DNA of 50,203 nt from Phytophthora sp. 'mugwort' (GCA_033558025.1 JAUCEF010000048.1:1-50203); one strand, 5' to 3'. Positions 1 through 10,544 are shown, counted from the first letter of the stretch. Numbers and translations are program-made. The notes: generated from the letters alone by a model not told the origin.

Positions 1-1273
1 TACGAAGAACTGGATCTATTGTTAGTGTACCTGTAGGACCTGAAGTATTAGGTAGAGTAGTTGATGCTTTAGGACAACCCATTGATGGTAAAGGTCAAAT
101 TAACAGTAAATTAGAAAGTAGAGTTGAAGTTAAAGCTCCAGGTATTATGCCTAGAGAAAGTGTTAAACAACCTGTACAAACAGGTTTAAAAGCTGTAGAT
201 AGTTTAATTCCTATTGGTCGTGGTCAAAGGGAATTAATTATTGGTGATAGACAAACAGGTAAAACATCTATTGCTATTGATACTATAATTAATCAAAGAG
301 AACCTCATTTAAAAAAAGATATAAATAATCAATTATATTGTATTTATGTAGGTGTTGGTCAAAAAAGATCAACAATTGCTGAATTAACAAAAACTTTAGA
401 AGAAAAAAATGCAATGTTTTTTTCTGTTATTGTAGCGGCTACTGCTTCAGATTCAGCACCCTTACAATATTTAGCTCCATATACTGGTTGTGCTTTAGGT
501 GAATATTTAGAGATAATGGTAAACATGCTGTTATTTTCTATGATGATTTATCAAAACAAGCGGTAGCTTATAGACAAATGTCTTTATTATTAAGAAGACC
601 TCCAGGTAGAGAAGCTTATCCTGGAGATGTTTTTTATTTACACTCTCGTTTATTAGAAAGAGCTGCTAAAATGAATAAAAAAATTGGTGGTGGTTCATTA
701 ACCGCATTACCTATTATTGAAACACAAGCTGGAGATGTTTCTGCTTATATTCCAACAAATGTTATTTCAATTACTGATGGACAAATTTTTTTAGAAACAG
801 AATTATTTAATGAAGGTCAAAGACCTGCAATTAGTGTTGGATTATCTGTAAGTCGTGTTGGTTCTTCTGCACAAATTAAAGCTATGAAACAAATTGCTGG
901 TACAATGAAATTAGAATTAGCACAATTTAGAGAAGTACAAGCATTTGCTCAATTTGGTTCTGATTTAGATGCTACAACTCAACAACAATTAAATAGAGGG
1001 ATTAGATTAACAGAAATGTTAAAACAAGGTTTAAATATACCGTTATCTGTTGAAAATCAAATTGTAATTATTTATTTAGGTGTACGTGGTTTCTTAGATA
1101 AAATTGCTGTTGATAAAATTTCAAGTTTTGAAATTAGTTGGTTAAATTTTATAAAAAATAATCATTTTAATATTTTAGAAGAAATCTTAAATAAAAAAGA
1201 AATATCTAAAGAATTAGAAAAAAAACTTAATATTTTAGCAACAAATTTTACTAATAATTTTATTACAAAATAA
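1..1273 (+). CDS. atp1: ATP synthase F1 subunit alpha, 5'-truncated, one frameshift
   Basis: Alpha subunit of the mitochondrial F1 ATPase, on the matrix face of the inner membrane. The reading frame is open from base 3 ([20 protein letters not shown]), so the N-terminus lies outside the window. The P-loop GDRQTGKT is clear near base 245. The frame breaks at the T-run 506-508: the family motif [11 protein letters not shown] needs one more T. The protein continues in another frame through [23 protein letters not shown] to a TAA at 1271-1273. A single missing homopolymer base in an otherwise perfect gene is most likely a consensus error. The gene is followed by nad5 on the same strand. Confidence 0.95.
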
Positions 1274-1477
1274 TATAATTATTTTTTTATTAATAAAAAA
1301 TAATTATAATATTTTGTAAATAAAACATAACAGATAAAAATTAATTATTTTCTATATAGAAAATAATTTTAAATATTATTCTAATATTAATTTTTTAAAA
1401 AATATTTATTCTTTAAGAAGAATTATTTTAAAATTATTATTATATTTTTAAATAATTTAAATTTATTTTATTCTATT

Positions 1478-3472
1478 ATGTTATTATTAACTTTAATTTT
1501 TTTACCTTTTTTAGGTTCAGTAGCTTCTGGATTATTTGGTTTTTATATTGGCCGTAAAGGTTCTGTATTTATAACCACATTAACAACTTTTTTAAGTTGT
1601 CTTTTTTCATTTATTATTATATATAATTCAATTACAAATGAATATGAGTATATTATTTATATTTCAAATTGGATTAATAGTGGTTTATTTAATTGTAATT
1701 GGTGTTTTTTATTTGATAGTTTAACTATGATAATGTTAATTGTTGTAACAAGTATTTCAACTTTAGTTCATTTATATTCTTCTAAATATATGGATCATGA
1801 TCCACATTTATCTAGATTTATGTCATATTTATCACTATTTACTTTTTTTATGATTATATTAGTTACAGGTGATAATTTTATGCAAATGTTTGTTGGATGG
1901 GAAGGTGTTGGTTTTTGTTCATATTTATTAATTAATTTTTGGTTTACACGTTTACAAGCGAATAAAGCAGCTATAAAAGCTATGTTAGTTAATCGAATTA
2001 GTGATTTAATCTTATTATTAGGTGTATTAACTGTTTTTTATAATATTAGAACTATTGAATATTTTAGTACATTTGCAGCAATTTCTATTGTTAAAGATTT
2101 TAAATTTATTTTTTTTAATTATATTTTAAGTATTATTGATGTTGCGTGTATTTTAATTTTTATAGGTGCTATGGGTAAATCTGCTCAAATTTTTTTACAT
2201 TTATGGTTACCCGATGCTATGGAAGGACCTACGCCGGTTTCGGCATTAATCCATGCAGCGACTATGGTAACTGCTGGTGTTTATTTAATTGCACGTTGTT
2301 CACCAATGTTTGAATATTCAATGTTTTCTTTAAAAGTTATTACAATTATTGGAGCTTCTACAGCCTTTTTCTCAAGTACAATTGGTCTAGTACAAAATGA
2401 TTTTAAAAAAATAGTTGCCTATTCTACTTGTAGTCAATTAGGTTATATGTTTTTTGCTTGTGGATTATCAAATTATCCTTTAGCTATTTTTCATTTATCA
2501 AATCATGCATATTTTAAAGCATTATTATTTTTATGTTCCGGTGCTGTAATTCATGCTATGGGTGATGAACAAGATATAAGAAAAATGGGTGGTTTAAGAA
2601 GAATTTTACCTTTTACTTATATAATGTTTTTAATAGGTTCATTATCTTTAATGGGTTTTCCTTTTTTAACTGGTTTTTATTCTAAAGATTTAATATTAGA
2701 AGTTGCATTTTCAAGTTTTAGTGAAACAGGTCATTTTGCTTATTGGTTGGGTACTATTGGTGCATTTTTTACGGCATTCTATTCAACACGTTTATTATTT
2801 TTTGCTTTTTTAAGTGAAACTAATGCCTATAAAAATGTTATTAAAAATGCACATGATGTTCCATTAGAAATGGGTATTCCTTTAGGAGTTTTAGCATTTG
2901 GTAGTATTTTTATAGGTTATATTTCTAAAGATATGTTTGTTGGGTTAGGTTCAAATTTTTGGAATAACTCAATTTATATAAATCCATTTAATAATCAAAT
3001 GATTGATGCTGAATTTTTACCAACATTTTTTAAATTATTACCTGTTATTTTAAGTTTTTGTGGCTTATTTTGTGCCTTTTATTTATATTTTTTTAAATTT
3101 AGATTTTTATATAACTTAAAAATTTCAAAATATGGTCTTTATTTTTATAATTTTTTAAATAGAAAATGGTATTTTGATAAAATTTATTATGAATTTATTA
3201 ATCAATATATATTAAAAGTTGGTTATAATGTAACATATAAAATGATTGATAAAGGTTTAATTGAAATGTGTGGTCCTTTTGGTTTAATAACCGTTTTTTC
3301 TTTCTTAAGTCAAAAAATAATTTTATTACAAACAGGTTATATTTATCACTATTCATTATTAATGTTAATTAGCATTATTTGTTTAATAAATATTATTTTT
3401 TTTTCTATTATTTATTTTTTTAATATTATTACTATTTTATTATTTTTATTTATTTTTTTATTAATTAAATAA
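1478..3472 (+). CDS. nad5: NADH dehydrogenase subunit 5
   Basis: Proton-pumping, antiporter-like subunit of complex I in the inner membrane. The 664-residue product has the usual family length. It is hydrophobic throughout and contains the conserved MFVGWEGVGFCSYLLINFW segment (about residues 137-155) and the VSALIHAATMVTAGVYLI segment (about 253-270). The frame is intact and ends in TAA. A spacer of about 200 AT-rich bases separates it from atp1, and nad6 follows after 60 bases, so co-transcription is likely. It is seen only once in the window. Confidence 0.97.
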   Translation: MLLLTLIFLPFLGSVASGLFGFYIGRKGSVFITTLTTFLSCLFSFIIIYNSITNEYEYIIYISNWINSGLFNCNWCFLFDSLTMIMLIVVTSISTLVHLYSSKYMDHDPHLSRFMSYLSLFTFFMIILVTGDNFMQMFVGWEGVGFCSYLLINFWFTRLQANKAAIKAMLVNRISDLILLLGVLTVFYNIRTIEYFSTFAAISIVKDFKFIFFNYILSIIDVACILIFIGAMGKSAQIFLHLWLPDAMEGPTPVSALIHAATMVTAGVYLIARCSPMFEYSMFSLKVITIIGASTAFFSSTIGLVQNDFKKIVAYSTCSQLGYMFFACGLSNYPLAIFHLSNHAYFKALLFLCSGAVIHAMGDEQDIRKMGGLRRILPFTYIMFLIGSLSLMGFPFLTGFYSKDLILEVAFSSFSETGHFAYWLGTIGAFFTAFYSTRLLFFAFLSETNAYKNVIKNAHDVPLEMGIPLGVLAFGSIFIGYISKDMFVGLGSNFWNNSIYINPFNNQMIDAEFLPTFFKLLPVILSFCGLFCAFYLYFFKFRFLYNLKISKYGLYFYNFLNRKWYFDKIYYEFINQYILKVGYNVTYKMIDKGLIEMCGPFGLITVFSFLSQKIILLQTGYIYHYSLLMLISIICLINIIFFSIIYFFNIITILLFLFIFLLIK

Positions 3473-3532
3473 AAATAATAAAATATGTATCTTTTAAGAT
3501 ATAATTATAAATTTATATAATTTAAATACATT

Positions 3533-4243
3533 ATGGATTTCGAAACAATTTTCTTTTATACTTTTTCAACTATAGCTTTAACTTCAGCTATATTTGTAAT
3601 ATATTCTACAAATACAATATATTCTGCATTTTTTTTAATATTAGTTTTTACTAATTCAACTGGATTATTATTAATTTCTGAAATTGAATTTTTATCAATA
3701 ATGTTAATTATTATTTATGTAGGAGCTATTACTGTATTATTTTTATTTGTTATTATGATGCTAGATGTTAATGTTTTAATTGATAAAAATAAAATAAAAA
3801 ATAATTTTGGTTATTTACCAATTATTTTTTTAATTAGTTTTATTTTTTTTTTAGAAACGTTTGTTATGTTTAGTAAAGTTTTTACATCATATTACCATTT
3901 AATAAATAATTCTTTTTTTACTCAAAAAGTAAATACTTTATTTTTTTTTCACGATAGTATGAAAGGTACTTTTGAAATATTTGTTGATGTCAAACCCTTT
4001 TTAAAAAATTTTATCTATCAATTAGATACTATTACAAATATTGAAACAATTGGACAAATTTTATATAGTTATTATGCTTTTTTTTTTTTAGTTGCAGGTA
4101 TTATATTATTAATAGCTTTAATAGGAGCGGTTACTTTAACTAAAAAGGAAAAAAAAAAATTTTTAAAACAAAATATTTATAAACAACTTTCACGAGATGC
4201 ATTAAAAGCTATTTTTAATGTATATTCAGATAAAACTGTTTAA
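3533..4243 (+). CDS. nad6: NADH dehydrogenase subunit 6
   Basis: Membrane subunit of complex I. The product has 236 residues. It begins with several hydrophobic helices, including the family core IMLIIIYVGAITVLFLFVIM (about residues 56-75), and has a final helix near 180-202 followed by a basic tail. The central loop (about 115-165) is long and poorly conserved, as in other protist Nad6. The order nad5-nad6-trnR matches oomycete mitochondrial genomes. The frame is intact. Confidence 0.95.
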   Translation: MDFETIFFYTFSTIALTSAIFVIYSTNTIYSAFFLILVFTNSTGLLLISEIEFLSIMLIIIYVGAITVLFLFVIMMLDVNVLIDKNKIKNNFGYLPIIFLISFIFFLETFVMFSKVFTSYYHLINNSFFTQKVNTLFFFHDSMKGTFEIFVDVKPFLKNFIYQLDTITNIETIGQILYSYYAFFFLVAGIILLIALIGAVTLTKKEKKKFLKQNIYKQLSRDALKAIFNVYSDKTV

Positions 4244-4260
4244 TTCTTAATAAAACTAAA

Positions 4261-4333
4261 ACAATCTTAACTTAATTGGTAGAGTATTAGCCTTCTAAGC
4301 TTTAAAATCTTGGTTCAAATCCAAGAGATTGTA
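4261..4333 (+). tRNA. trnR: tRNA-Arg (UCU)
   Basis: The cloverleaf was folded by eye. The acceptor ACAATCT pairs with AGATTGT, the T arm is CTTGG-TTCAAAT-CCAAG, and the anticodon loop CTTCTAA reads TCT. It lies 17 bases after nad6. It is the only tRNA of the window that is not duplicated. Confidence 0.93.
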
Positions 4334-4744
4334 ATTAGTTTTATTTAAAAATTTCATTCTTAAAAAAAAAATAATTCAATTATTTTTATAATATAAATAA
4401 TAAAATTTAAATTTTTTAAGAAATAATAAATTAAAAAAATCAATTTTTTTCAATAAATATTCTAAAAAATATAAGAAGAATGCGTTCACTTACAAATTTA
4501 ATATAAATACAGAATATTATTATTGCTAATTCTATAACTTTTAATCAAGATGGTTTAACATAAGTTATTGATGACATAAATATTTAAATAGATTAATTTT
4601 TATTAAATACTCAATAACTAAAATTAAATTAATATCAACATAGTTATAATTTAAAATCACATAATTAGTTTTTAATTGGTAAAAATTTACATAATGTATA
4701 TATTGTATATCTAGAAACCTATTTAACAAATTAAATAGGTTTTT
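4334..4744. other. non-coding spacer between trnR and orf137
   Basis: This AT-rich spacer has no open frame worth calling. It contains a copy (4356-4417) of a roughly 60-base element also found upstream of cox2, a short inverted repeat (GTTATTGA near 4564 and TCAATAAC near 4611), and the hairpin next to orf137. I see no tRNA or recognisable 5S rRNA in it. Confidence 0.6.
4356..4417 (+). repeat. dispersed AT-rich element, copy 1
   Basis: The stretch centred on TAATTCAATTATTTTTATAA recurs in inverted orientation at 7957-8023 and therefore in direct orientation at 47604-47670. By eye there are a few substitutions and a change in A-run length over about 60 bases. One copy lies after trnR and the other upstream of cox2. 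The function is unknown. Confidence 0.7.
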
Positions 4745-4746
4745 TT
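4715..4746. terminator. terminator-like hairpin between convergent genes
   Basis: A perfect 11-bp stem (AAACCTATTTA with TAAATAGGTTT) encloses a 6-base loop and is followed by a T-run. It sits just after the stop codon of orf137 and faces the end of the nad5-nad6-trnR run, so it could end or protect transcripts from either side. The role is inferred from position and shape. Confidence 0.5.
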
Positions 4747-5158
4747 AGCCATCTTCTTTAAAAATAGAAATTAAAATTTTAATTAAATGAGTCATCATTT
4801 TTTCAAATTCTTGTGGATTATCTTTTAATAAATGTCTTGGATGAATAGTTAGTTTTAATAATTCTAATAAATTTAATCCAGCCGCCCTTTTTTCAGGTTC
4901 ACGTAACATTTTTAAAACAACTTGTTTTATTTGATTGAAAGTTTCATCATCGACGATATTCCTTAAATCCTGTAATGCAGAAACTATTGGAAAATCGCTA
5001 TTGAAATAAATTAAAAAAATAGTTAAACCTAAAATAAAAAAGGCACCTATTATAAATATTATATATTTTATATAATTTGATGTTTGTTCTTGTGATTCGT
5101 GTTTTTCAATATTATTGTTGTCATTGTTTAAGTCTATTAAAATATTTTCGATATCCAT
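4745..5158 (-). CDS. unrecognised single-pass membrane protein, orf137
   Basis: I do not recognise this 137-residue product. It has an acidic, Asn-rich N-terminus (about 1-28), one strong hydrophobic helix (about 30-52, YIIFIIGAFFILGLTIFLIY), and then a soluble, probably helical domain rich in Leu, Lys and Glu (DLRNIVDDETFNQIKQVVLK and onward). The plan suggests a protein anchored in the inner membrane with a domain on one side. It ends directly at the hairpin and lies after cox1 on the same strand, about 240 bases downstream. Its codon use looks richer in GC-containing codons than that of its neighbours. It is probably a lineage-specific ORF. Confidence 0.6.
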   Translation of the reverse strand: MDIENILIDLNNDNNNIEKHESQEQTSNYIKYIIFIIGAFFILGLTIFLIYFNSDFPIVSALQDLRNIVDDETFNQIKQVVLKMLREPEKRAAGLNLLELLKLTIHPRHLLKDNPQEFEKMMTHLIKILISIFKEDG

Positions 5159-5400
5159 AATTATAATTTAAATTATTTTATTAATAATTAATTTGTTATT
5201 AATTAAATTTTTATTTGATTTAATTTTTGAGATTTAATATTTTTTTTTATTTAAATTTTACTAATATTTTTTTCTCTTAAATAATATAAAAATTTTAAAT
5301 TTTTATAAAACACCGTAAAACGGTATTAATTAAATTAAAAATTTTTAATATAATTATTAATAAAGATTAATTTAATTATTAATAATTATAAAAATTTTTT
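5159..5400. other. spacer between cox1 and orf137
   Basis: AT-rich and without a gene. It contains a small hairpin, ACCGT-AAA-ACGGT, at 5312-5324, downstream of the cox1 stop. The edge of the duplicated region, as far as it can be seen, falls just inside the neighbouring cox1 end, because the right arm stops with the window. Confidence 0.5.
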
Positions 5401-6879
<1,479 letters not shown>

Positions 6880-6989
6880 TTATTTATATTTTTAAATTTT
6901 ATTTTAAATGCAAAATTATATATTTTATTTTTAAATCAAAAAAAGCGTTGGTTTTTTTAATTTTTTATTATCAAAAAAATAAATTATTT

Positions 6990-7088
6990 TTATTTATTGA
7001 AAAATTGTTTGATTTTATTAATTAATTTTTTAATATCAGTAAATAGTAATAATATTAAAAAAATTATACCAATGATTTTAAATACCAT
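6990..7088 (-). CDS. 32-residue TatA-like membrane protein, orf32, left copy
   Basis: A short ORF lies between cox2 and cox1 and starts 13 bases after the cox2 stop. The predicted peptide has one hydrophobic helix (residues 5-16, IIGIIFLILLLF), then a hinge (T17-D18), then a basic amphipathic helix (DIKKLINKIKQFFNK). This is the plan of TatA, the pore-forming part of twin-arginine translocases, where the helix ends in LLLFG followed by a KK-x(2)-L amphipathic segment. The usual FG is FT here and the protein is only 32 residues long. Oomycete mtDNAs carry a conserved unidentified orf32 at this site, from memory. The same genome encodes TatC, which makes the idea coherent. The TatA assignment is inference. 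Confidence 0.6.
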   Translation of the reverse strand: MVFKIIGIIFLILLLFTDIKKLINKIKQFFNK

Positions 7089-7101
7089 AAAAATTTTTTA
7101 A

Positions 7102-7878
7102 TTATATATTAAAATCAAAATTGATTTTATTTTTTAACCAAATTAAATAATCTTCTAATGAAACAGCTTCTACAACAATAGGCATAAATCCATGATTTAC
7201 TCCACAAATTTCACTACATTGTCCATAAAAAACACCTTCACGTTTAATAAACATTGATGTTTGATTTAAACGACCAGGACAAGCATCTAATTTTATACCT
7301 AATGAAGGTATTGCCCATGAATGTAAAACATCTGAAGCAGTAATTAATACTCGAATATGACTATTAGTTGGAACAACCACACGATTATCAACTTCTAAAA
7401 TTCTAAATTGACCTATTGCTAAATCATCTTCTTGAATCATATAACTATCAAAAATTAAAGGTTCATCAGAAAATTCTAAATTATCTGAATATTCATAACT
7501 CCAATACCATTGACTACCAATTACTTTTAAAGTAATAATAGGATCAATTACTTCATCCATTGAATATAATAAAGCAAAAGATGGAATAGCTACCGTTAAT
7601 AAAATTAAGGCTGGAATAGAAGTCCAAATAATTTCAATAGTAGCACCATGTACAATTGTTGCTGGAATTTTATTTTTTTTTTCATCAAAAAGAGTAATAA
7701 CTCTAAATAACATCCAACAAACAAATACAGTAATCATAATTAAAAAAAACATTAAATCATGATGAAAATTAATAATACCTTCCATAACAGGTGTTGCTGG
7801 ATCTTGAAAACCTAATTGCCAAGGTTCAGCCATATCTAAAAAAGTGAATTGATTATTTATATAATTTATTATTGTCAT
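7102..7878 (-). CDS. cox2: cytochrome c oxidase subunit II, left copy
   Basis: Carries the CuA centre that accepts electrons from cytochrome c. The 258-residue product has two N-terminal membrane helices (about 40-62 and 82-104), the aromatic stretch QWYWSYEYS (about 143-151), and the CuA site [20 protein letters not shown] (about 219-238) with both Cys, the Glu, the His and the Met. The frame is intact in both copies. It is the first gene of the cox2-orf32-cox1 run. A palindromic 18-mer lies about 60 bases upstream of its start. Confidence 0.98.
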   Translation of the reverse strand: MTIINYINNQFTFLDMAEPWQLGFQDPATPVMEGIINFHHDLMFFLIMITVFVCWMLFRVITLFDEKKNKIPATIVHGATIEIIWTSIPALILLTVAIPSFALLYSMDEVIDPIITLKVIGSQWYWSYEYSDNLEFSDEPLIFDSYMIQEDDLAIGQFRILEVDNRVVVPTNSHIRVLITASDVLHSWAIPSLGIKLDACPGRLNQTSMFIKREGVFYGQCSEICGVNHGFMPIVVEAVSLEDYLIWLKNKINFDFNI

Positions 7879-7936
7879 AATATACTTGAAATTTATTATT
7901 TTATTTAATTTTTAATATATACAAAATTAAGAGTTT

Positions 7937-7954
7937 TTGAATATTAATATTCAA
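7937..7954. promoter_or_regulatory. 18-base perfect palindrome upstream of cox2
   Basis: TTGAATATTAATATTCAA is its own reverse complement and lies 59 bases before the cox2 ATG. It is also present in the other arm near 47673-47690. It could form a hairpin in the cox2 leader. The role is inferred from position only. Confidence 0.35.
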
Positions 7955-7956
7955 GA

Positions 7957-8023
7957 AAAAATATAAATTTTATTATTTATATTGTAAAAATAATTGAATT
8001 ATTTTTTTTTTTTCTTAAAGAAT
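7957..8023 (-). repeat. dispersed AT-rich element, copy 2
   Basis: Inverted relative to the copy at 4356-4417 and nearly identical over its core (TAATTCAATTATTTTTACAA on the minus strand). It is repeated in the right arm at 47604-47670. Confidence 0.7.
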
Positions 8024-8329
8024 ATAAAATTTTTTAAAAATTAAAATAATTTATATTAAATAATCATATTATTTTTAAAATGTTTTTATATACAATAATA
8101 AATATTAATGTAGAATATAATAAAAATGAAATAATAATTATTTAAAGAGTATTCATTTAACGATTAATCAATAATATTAACTAATAAATTAAAATTATTT
8201 AATATTGAGAATGTTTTCTTAATATAAACATTAATTAATCTGTTTATGAATATTTTTTTAGGAATAATGGAGTAATTTTAAAATTGAATATTTATAATAA
8301 TATTTTTATTTTAAACATATAAAACTATA

Positions 8330-8470
8330 TTTATTATAAAATATTATAAATCTAAATTTAAATTCCCTTTGATTAAAAAGTATTTTAAATAAAATTTTAT
8401 TTTTATAACTTGAATTTAATTAATTTCAGATATTATAAAATTTTTTTGATTTATAATATTTTATAATAAA
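8330..8470. repeat. 23-bp inverted repeat enclosing 95 bases, next to trnW
   Basis: TTTATTATAAAATATTATAAATC (8330-8352) is perfectly complementary to 8448-8470, which ends at the 3' end of trnW. The enclosed 95 bases contain further complementary AT-rich strings, so the RNA could fold into a long structured element. It is conserved in the other arm. It could be a processing or termination structure, or a divergent structured RNA. Confidence 0.6.
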
Positions 8471-8542
8471 CAGGAAAAATGGGACTTGAACCCATAACAA
8501 TAATTTTGGAGACTATGATTTTACCAATTAAACTATTTTCCT
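8471..8542 (-). tRNA. trnW: tRNA-Trp (CCA), left copy
   Basis: The acceptor AGGAAAA pairs with TTTTCCT. The anticodon stem is ATAGT/ATTAT with loop CTCCAAA, so the anticodon is CCA, matching the exclusive use of TGG for Trp. It lies just after the 3' end of rns on the same strand. Confidence 0.93.
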
Positions 8543-8571
8543 AAGACTTTTAATTTTAATTTAAGAATGCT

Positions 8572-9188
8572 TAAAGATCTCTTCCAGACACAGGTTCCCC
8601 TACGACTACCTTGTTACGACTTCATCAAAGTTACTAACCACTTTTTAGGAATTATAATTTATTTTATAAAAATTTTAAATTATTTTATTTAAATAATTAT
8701 TAAATTTTATAAAAGAATTAAAAATTATTTTAAAAACAATCAACTTCCCTGATGTGACGGGCGGTGTGTACAAAGTCCAGTAACATATTCACCGCAGCAT
8801 GCTGTTCTGCGATTACTAGCGATTCCAACTTCATAAGGGCGAGTTTCAGCCCTTAATTCGAACTAAGATAATTTTTGAAGATTTGCTCCAACTTATATCA
8901 TTATTGCTTCTCATTGTAATTATCATTGTAGCACGTGTGTAGCCCAACTCATAAGGGCCATGAAGACTTGACGTCATCCCCACCTTCCATTAACCTATCA
9001 TTAATTTTTTCATTAGAGTACTTTTATCTATTTATAATAAATTAGTAACTAATCATAGGGGTTGCGCTCGTTAAAGGATTTAACCAAACATTTCACAACA
9101 CGAGCTGACGACAGCCATGCAACACCTGTTTTTTATATAAAAATTTTAAATAAAAATTAGCAAGAGTTGGTAAGGTTCTGCGCGTATT

Positions 9189-9220
<32 letters not shown>

Positions 9221-10077
9221 TAGACTCCCGTCAATTCCTTTGAATTTCAATCTTGCGATTATACTTTTCAGGCGGAGTGCTTAACGCGTTAGCTGTTATA
9301 TCTAAAAATTCTAAATATTAGCACTCATCGTTTACAGCATGGACTACCGGGGTCTCTAATCCCGTTCGCTACCCAAGCTTTCGTTTCTCAGTGTCAGTAT
9401 ATACCCAGATAATTGCCTTCGCCATAGGTCTTCCTTCTATTATCAACGTATTTTATCACTCCAATAGAAATTCCATTATCCTCTATTTATACTCCAGTTT
9501 ATCAGTTTTGAAAAAATGTATAAAGTTGAGCTTTAATTTGTTTCTTTCAACTTAAAAAACTACCTACAAACCCTTTACGCCTAATCATCCCGAATAATGC
9601 TCGCTCCTCCCGTATTACCGCGGCTGCTGGCACGGGTATTAGCCGGAACTTCTTTTTTAAGTACTGTCATTTTCCTCCTTAATGAAAGAGCTTTACAACC
9701 TAATTAGCCGTCATCACCCACTCGGTATTGCTGGATCAAGCTTCCGCTCATTGTCCAAAATTCCCCACTGCTGCCTTTAAAAAAGTTTGGGCCGTGTCTC
9801 AGTCCCAATGTGGCTGATCATTCTTTCAAACCAGCTAAAGATAATAGGCTTGGTTGTCTATTAAACTACCAACTACCATAATCTTGCGCAAACTCATCTT
9901 TTAACGTTAAAAACTTTAATTAATTTATTCAGTATTTTTATAAAAATAATTATTCTGAATTAAAAGGTAGATAATTCACGTGTTACTCACCCGTTCGCTA
10001 TGTTTTAAAAACATTCAACTTGCATGTGTTAAGCATACCGATAGCATTTATTCTGAGCCAGGATCAAACTCTATTTA
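8572..10077 (-). rRNA. rns: small subunit ribosomal RNA, left copy
   Basis: Clear SSU rRNA on the minus strand. The 5' part has AGAGTTTGATCCTGGCTCAG near 10054-10073, the 530 loop GTGCCAGCAGCCGCGGTAAT lies near 9614-9633, and the decoding-site region ACACCGCCCGTCACA lies near 8753-8767. Length is about 1.5 kb. The end positions are estimates. No bacterial-type CCTCC tail is visible at the 3' end, so anti-Shine-Dalgarno pairing is not expected. Confidence 0.95.
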
Positions 10078-10443
10078 AGTTTTATATTAATTATTTAATA
10101 TTAATTTTTAAAATAACAAATATTTAAAAATTTAATATTATAACATTCTTATATTAATTTTTGTCTTATATTGTCTTATATTGTCTTATATTGTCTTATA
10201 TTGTCTTATATTGTCTTAAAGGATTAAAATTTTTTAATTTTTAAAAATTCAATTAGTTATTAATAAAAATTTCTTTGTATCACGAAAAAAAAATATTATT
10301 TTTTGAAAAGGATCCCCCCCTAAATATGTTTTTGAATTTTTTGTTGAAAAGATAAATATCTTTTTAACTTAACTATTTAAAGATATTTTATCTTTTTATC
10401 CTTTTTTTAATTTGTTTATCCTTTTTTTTTTTTAGATCTTTAT
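10078..10443. other. rns upstream spacer, left copy
   Basis: AT-rich region between trnY and the 5' end of rns. It holds a 10-base tandem repeat (10161-10220), a GC island with seven C in a row (about 10312-10321), and small hairpins of the AAAGATA/TATCTTT type near 10375-10400. No ORF or tRNA is seen. A promoter for the rns-cox2-cox1 run could lie here. Confidence 0.5.
10161..10220. repeat. 10-base tandem repeat upstream of rns, about 6 units
   Basis: The unit TTGTCTTATA is repeated five times exactly, followed by a sixth unit that ends in AAA. The array lies about 85 bases before the rns 5' end. The right arm has the same number of units (about 45405-45465). Its period is 10 bases, close to one helical turn. 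Confidence 0.9.
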
Positions 10444-10527
10444 TGGAGAAAGTAGGATTTGAACCTACGTAGAAAATATTTCAACAAATTTACAGTCTGC
10501 CGCTTTTAACCACTCAGCCATTTCTCC
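10444..10527 (-). tRNA. trnY: tRNA-Tyr (GUA), left copy
   Basis: Class II tRNA with a long variable arm. The acceptor GGAGAAA pairs with TTTCTCC, the anticodon loop contains GTA, and the T arm is GTAGG-TTCAAAT-CCTAC. Confidence 0.93.
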
Positions 10528-10544
10528 TAAAGATATTTTAAATA

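Larger units (their letters stand above)
7879..8470. other. long non-coding spacer between trnW and cox2, left copy
   Basis: 592 AT-rich bases without a convincing ORF. It holds three structured elements: a perfect 18-base palindrome TTGAATATTAATATTCAA at 7937-7954 near the cox2 start, the second copy of the dispersed element (7957-8023), and a 23-bp inverted repeat at 8330-8352/8448-8470. This is a natural place for a promoter or processing signals of cox2, but none can be proved from sequence alone. Confidence 0.55.
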
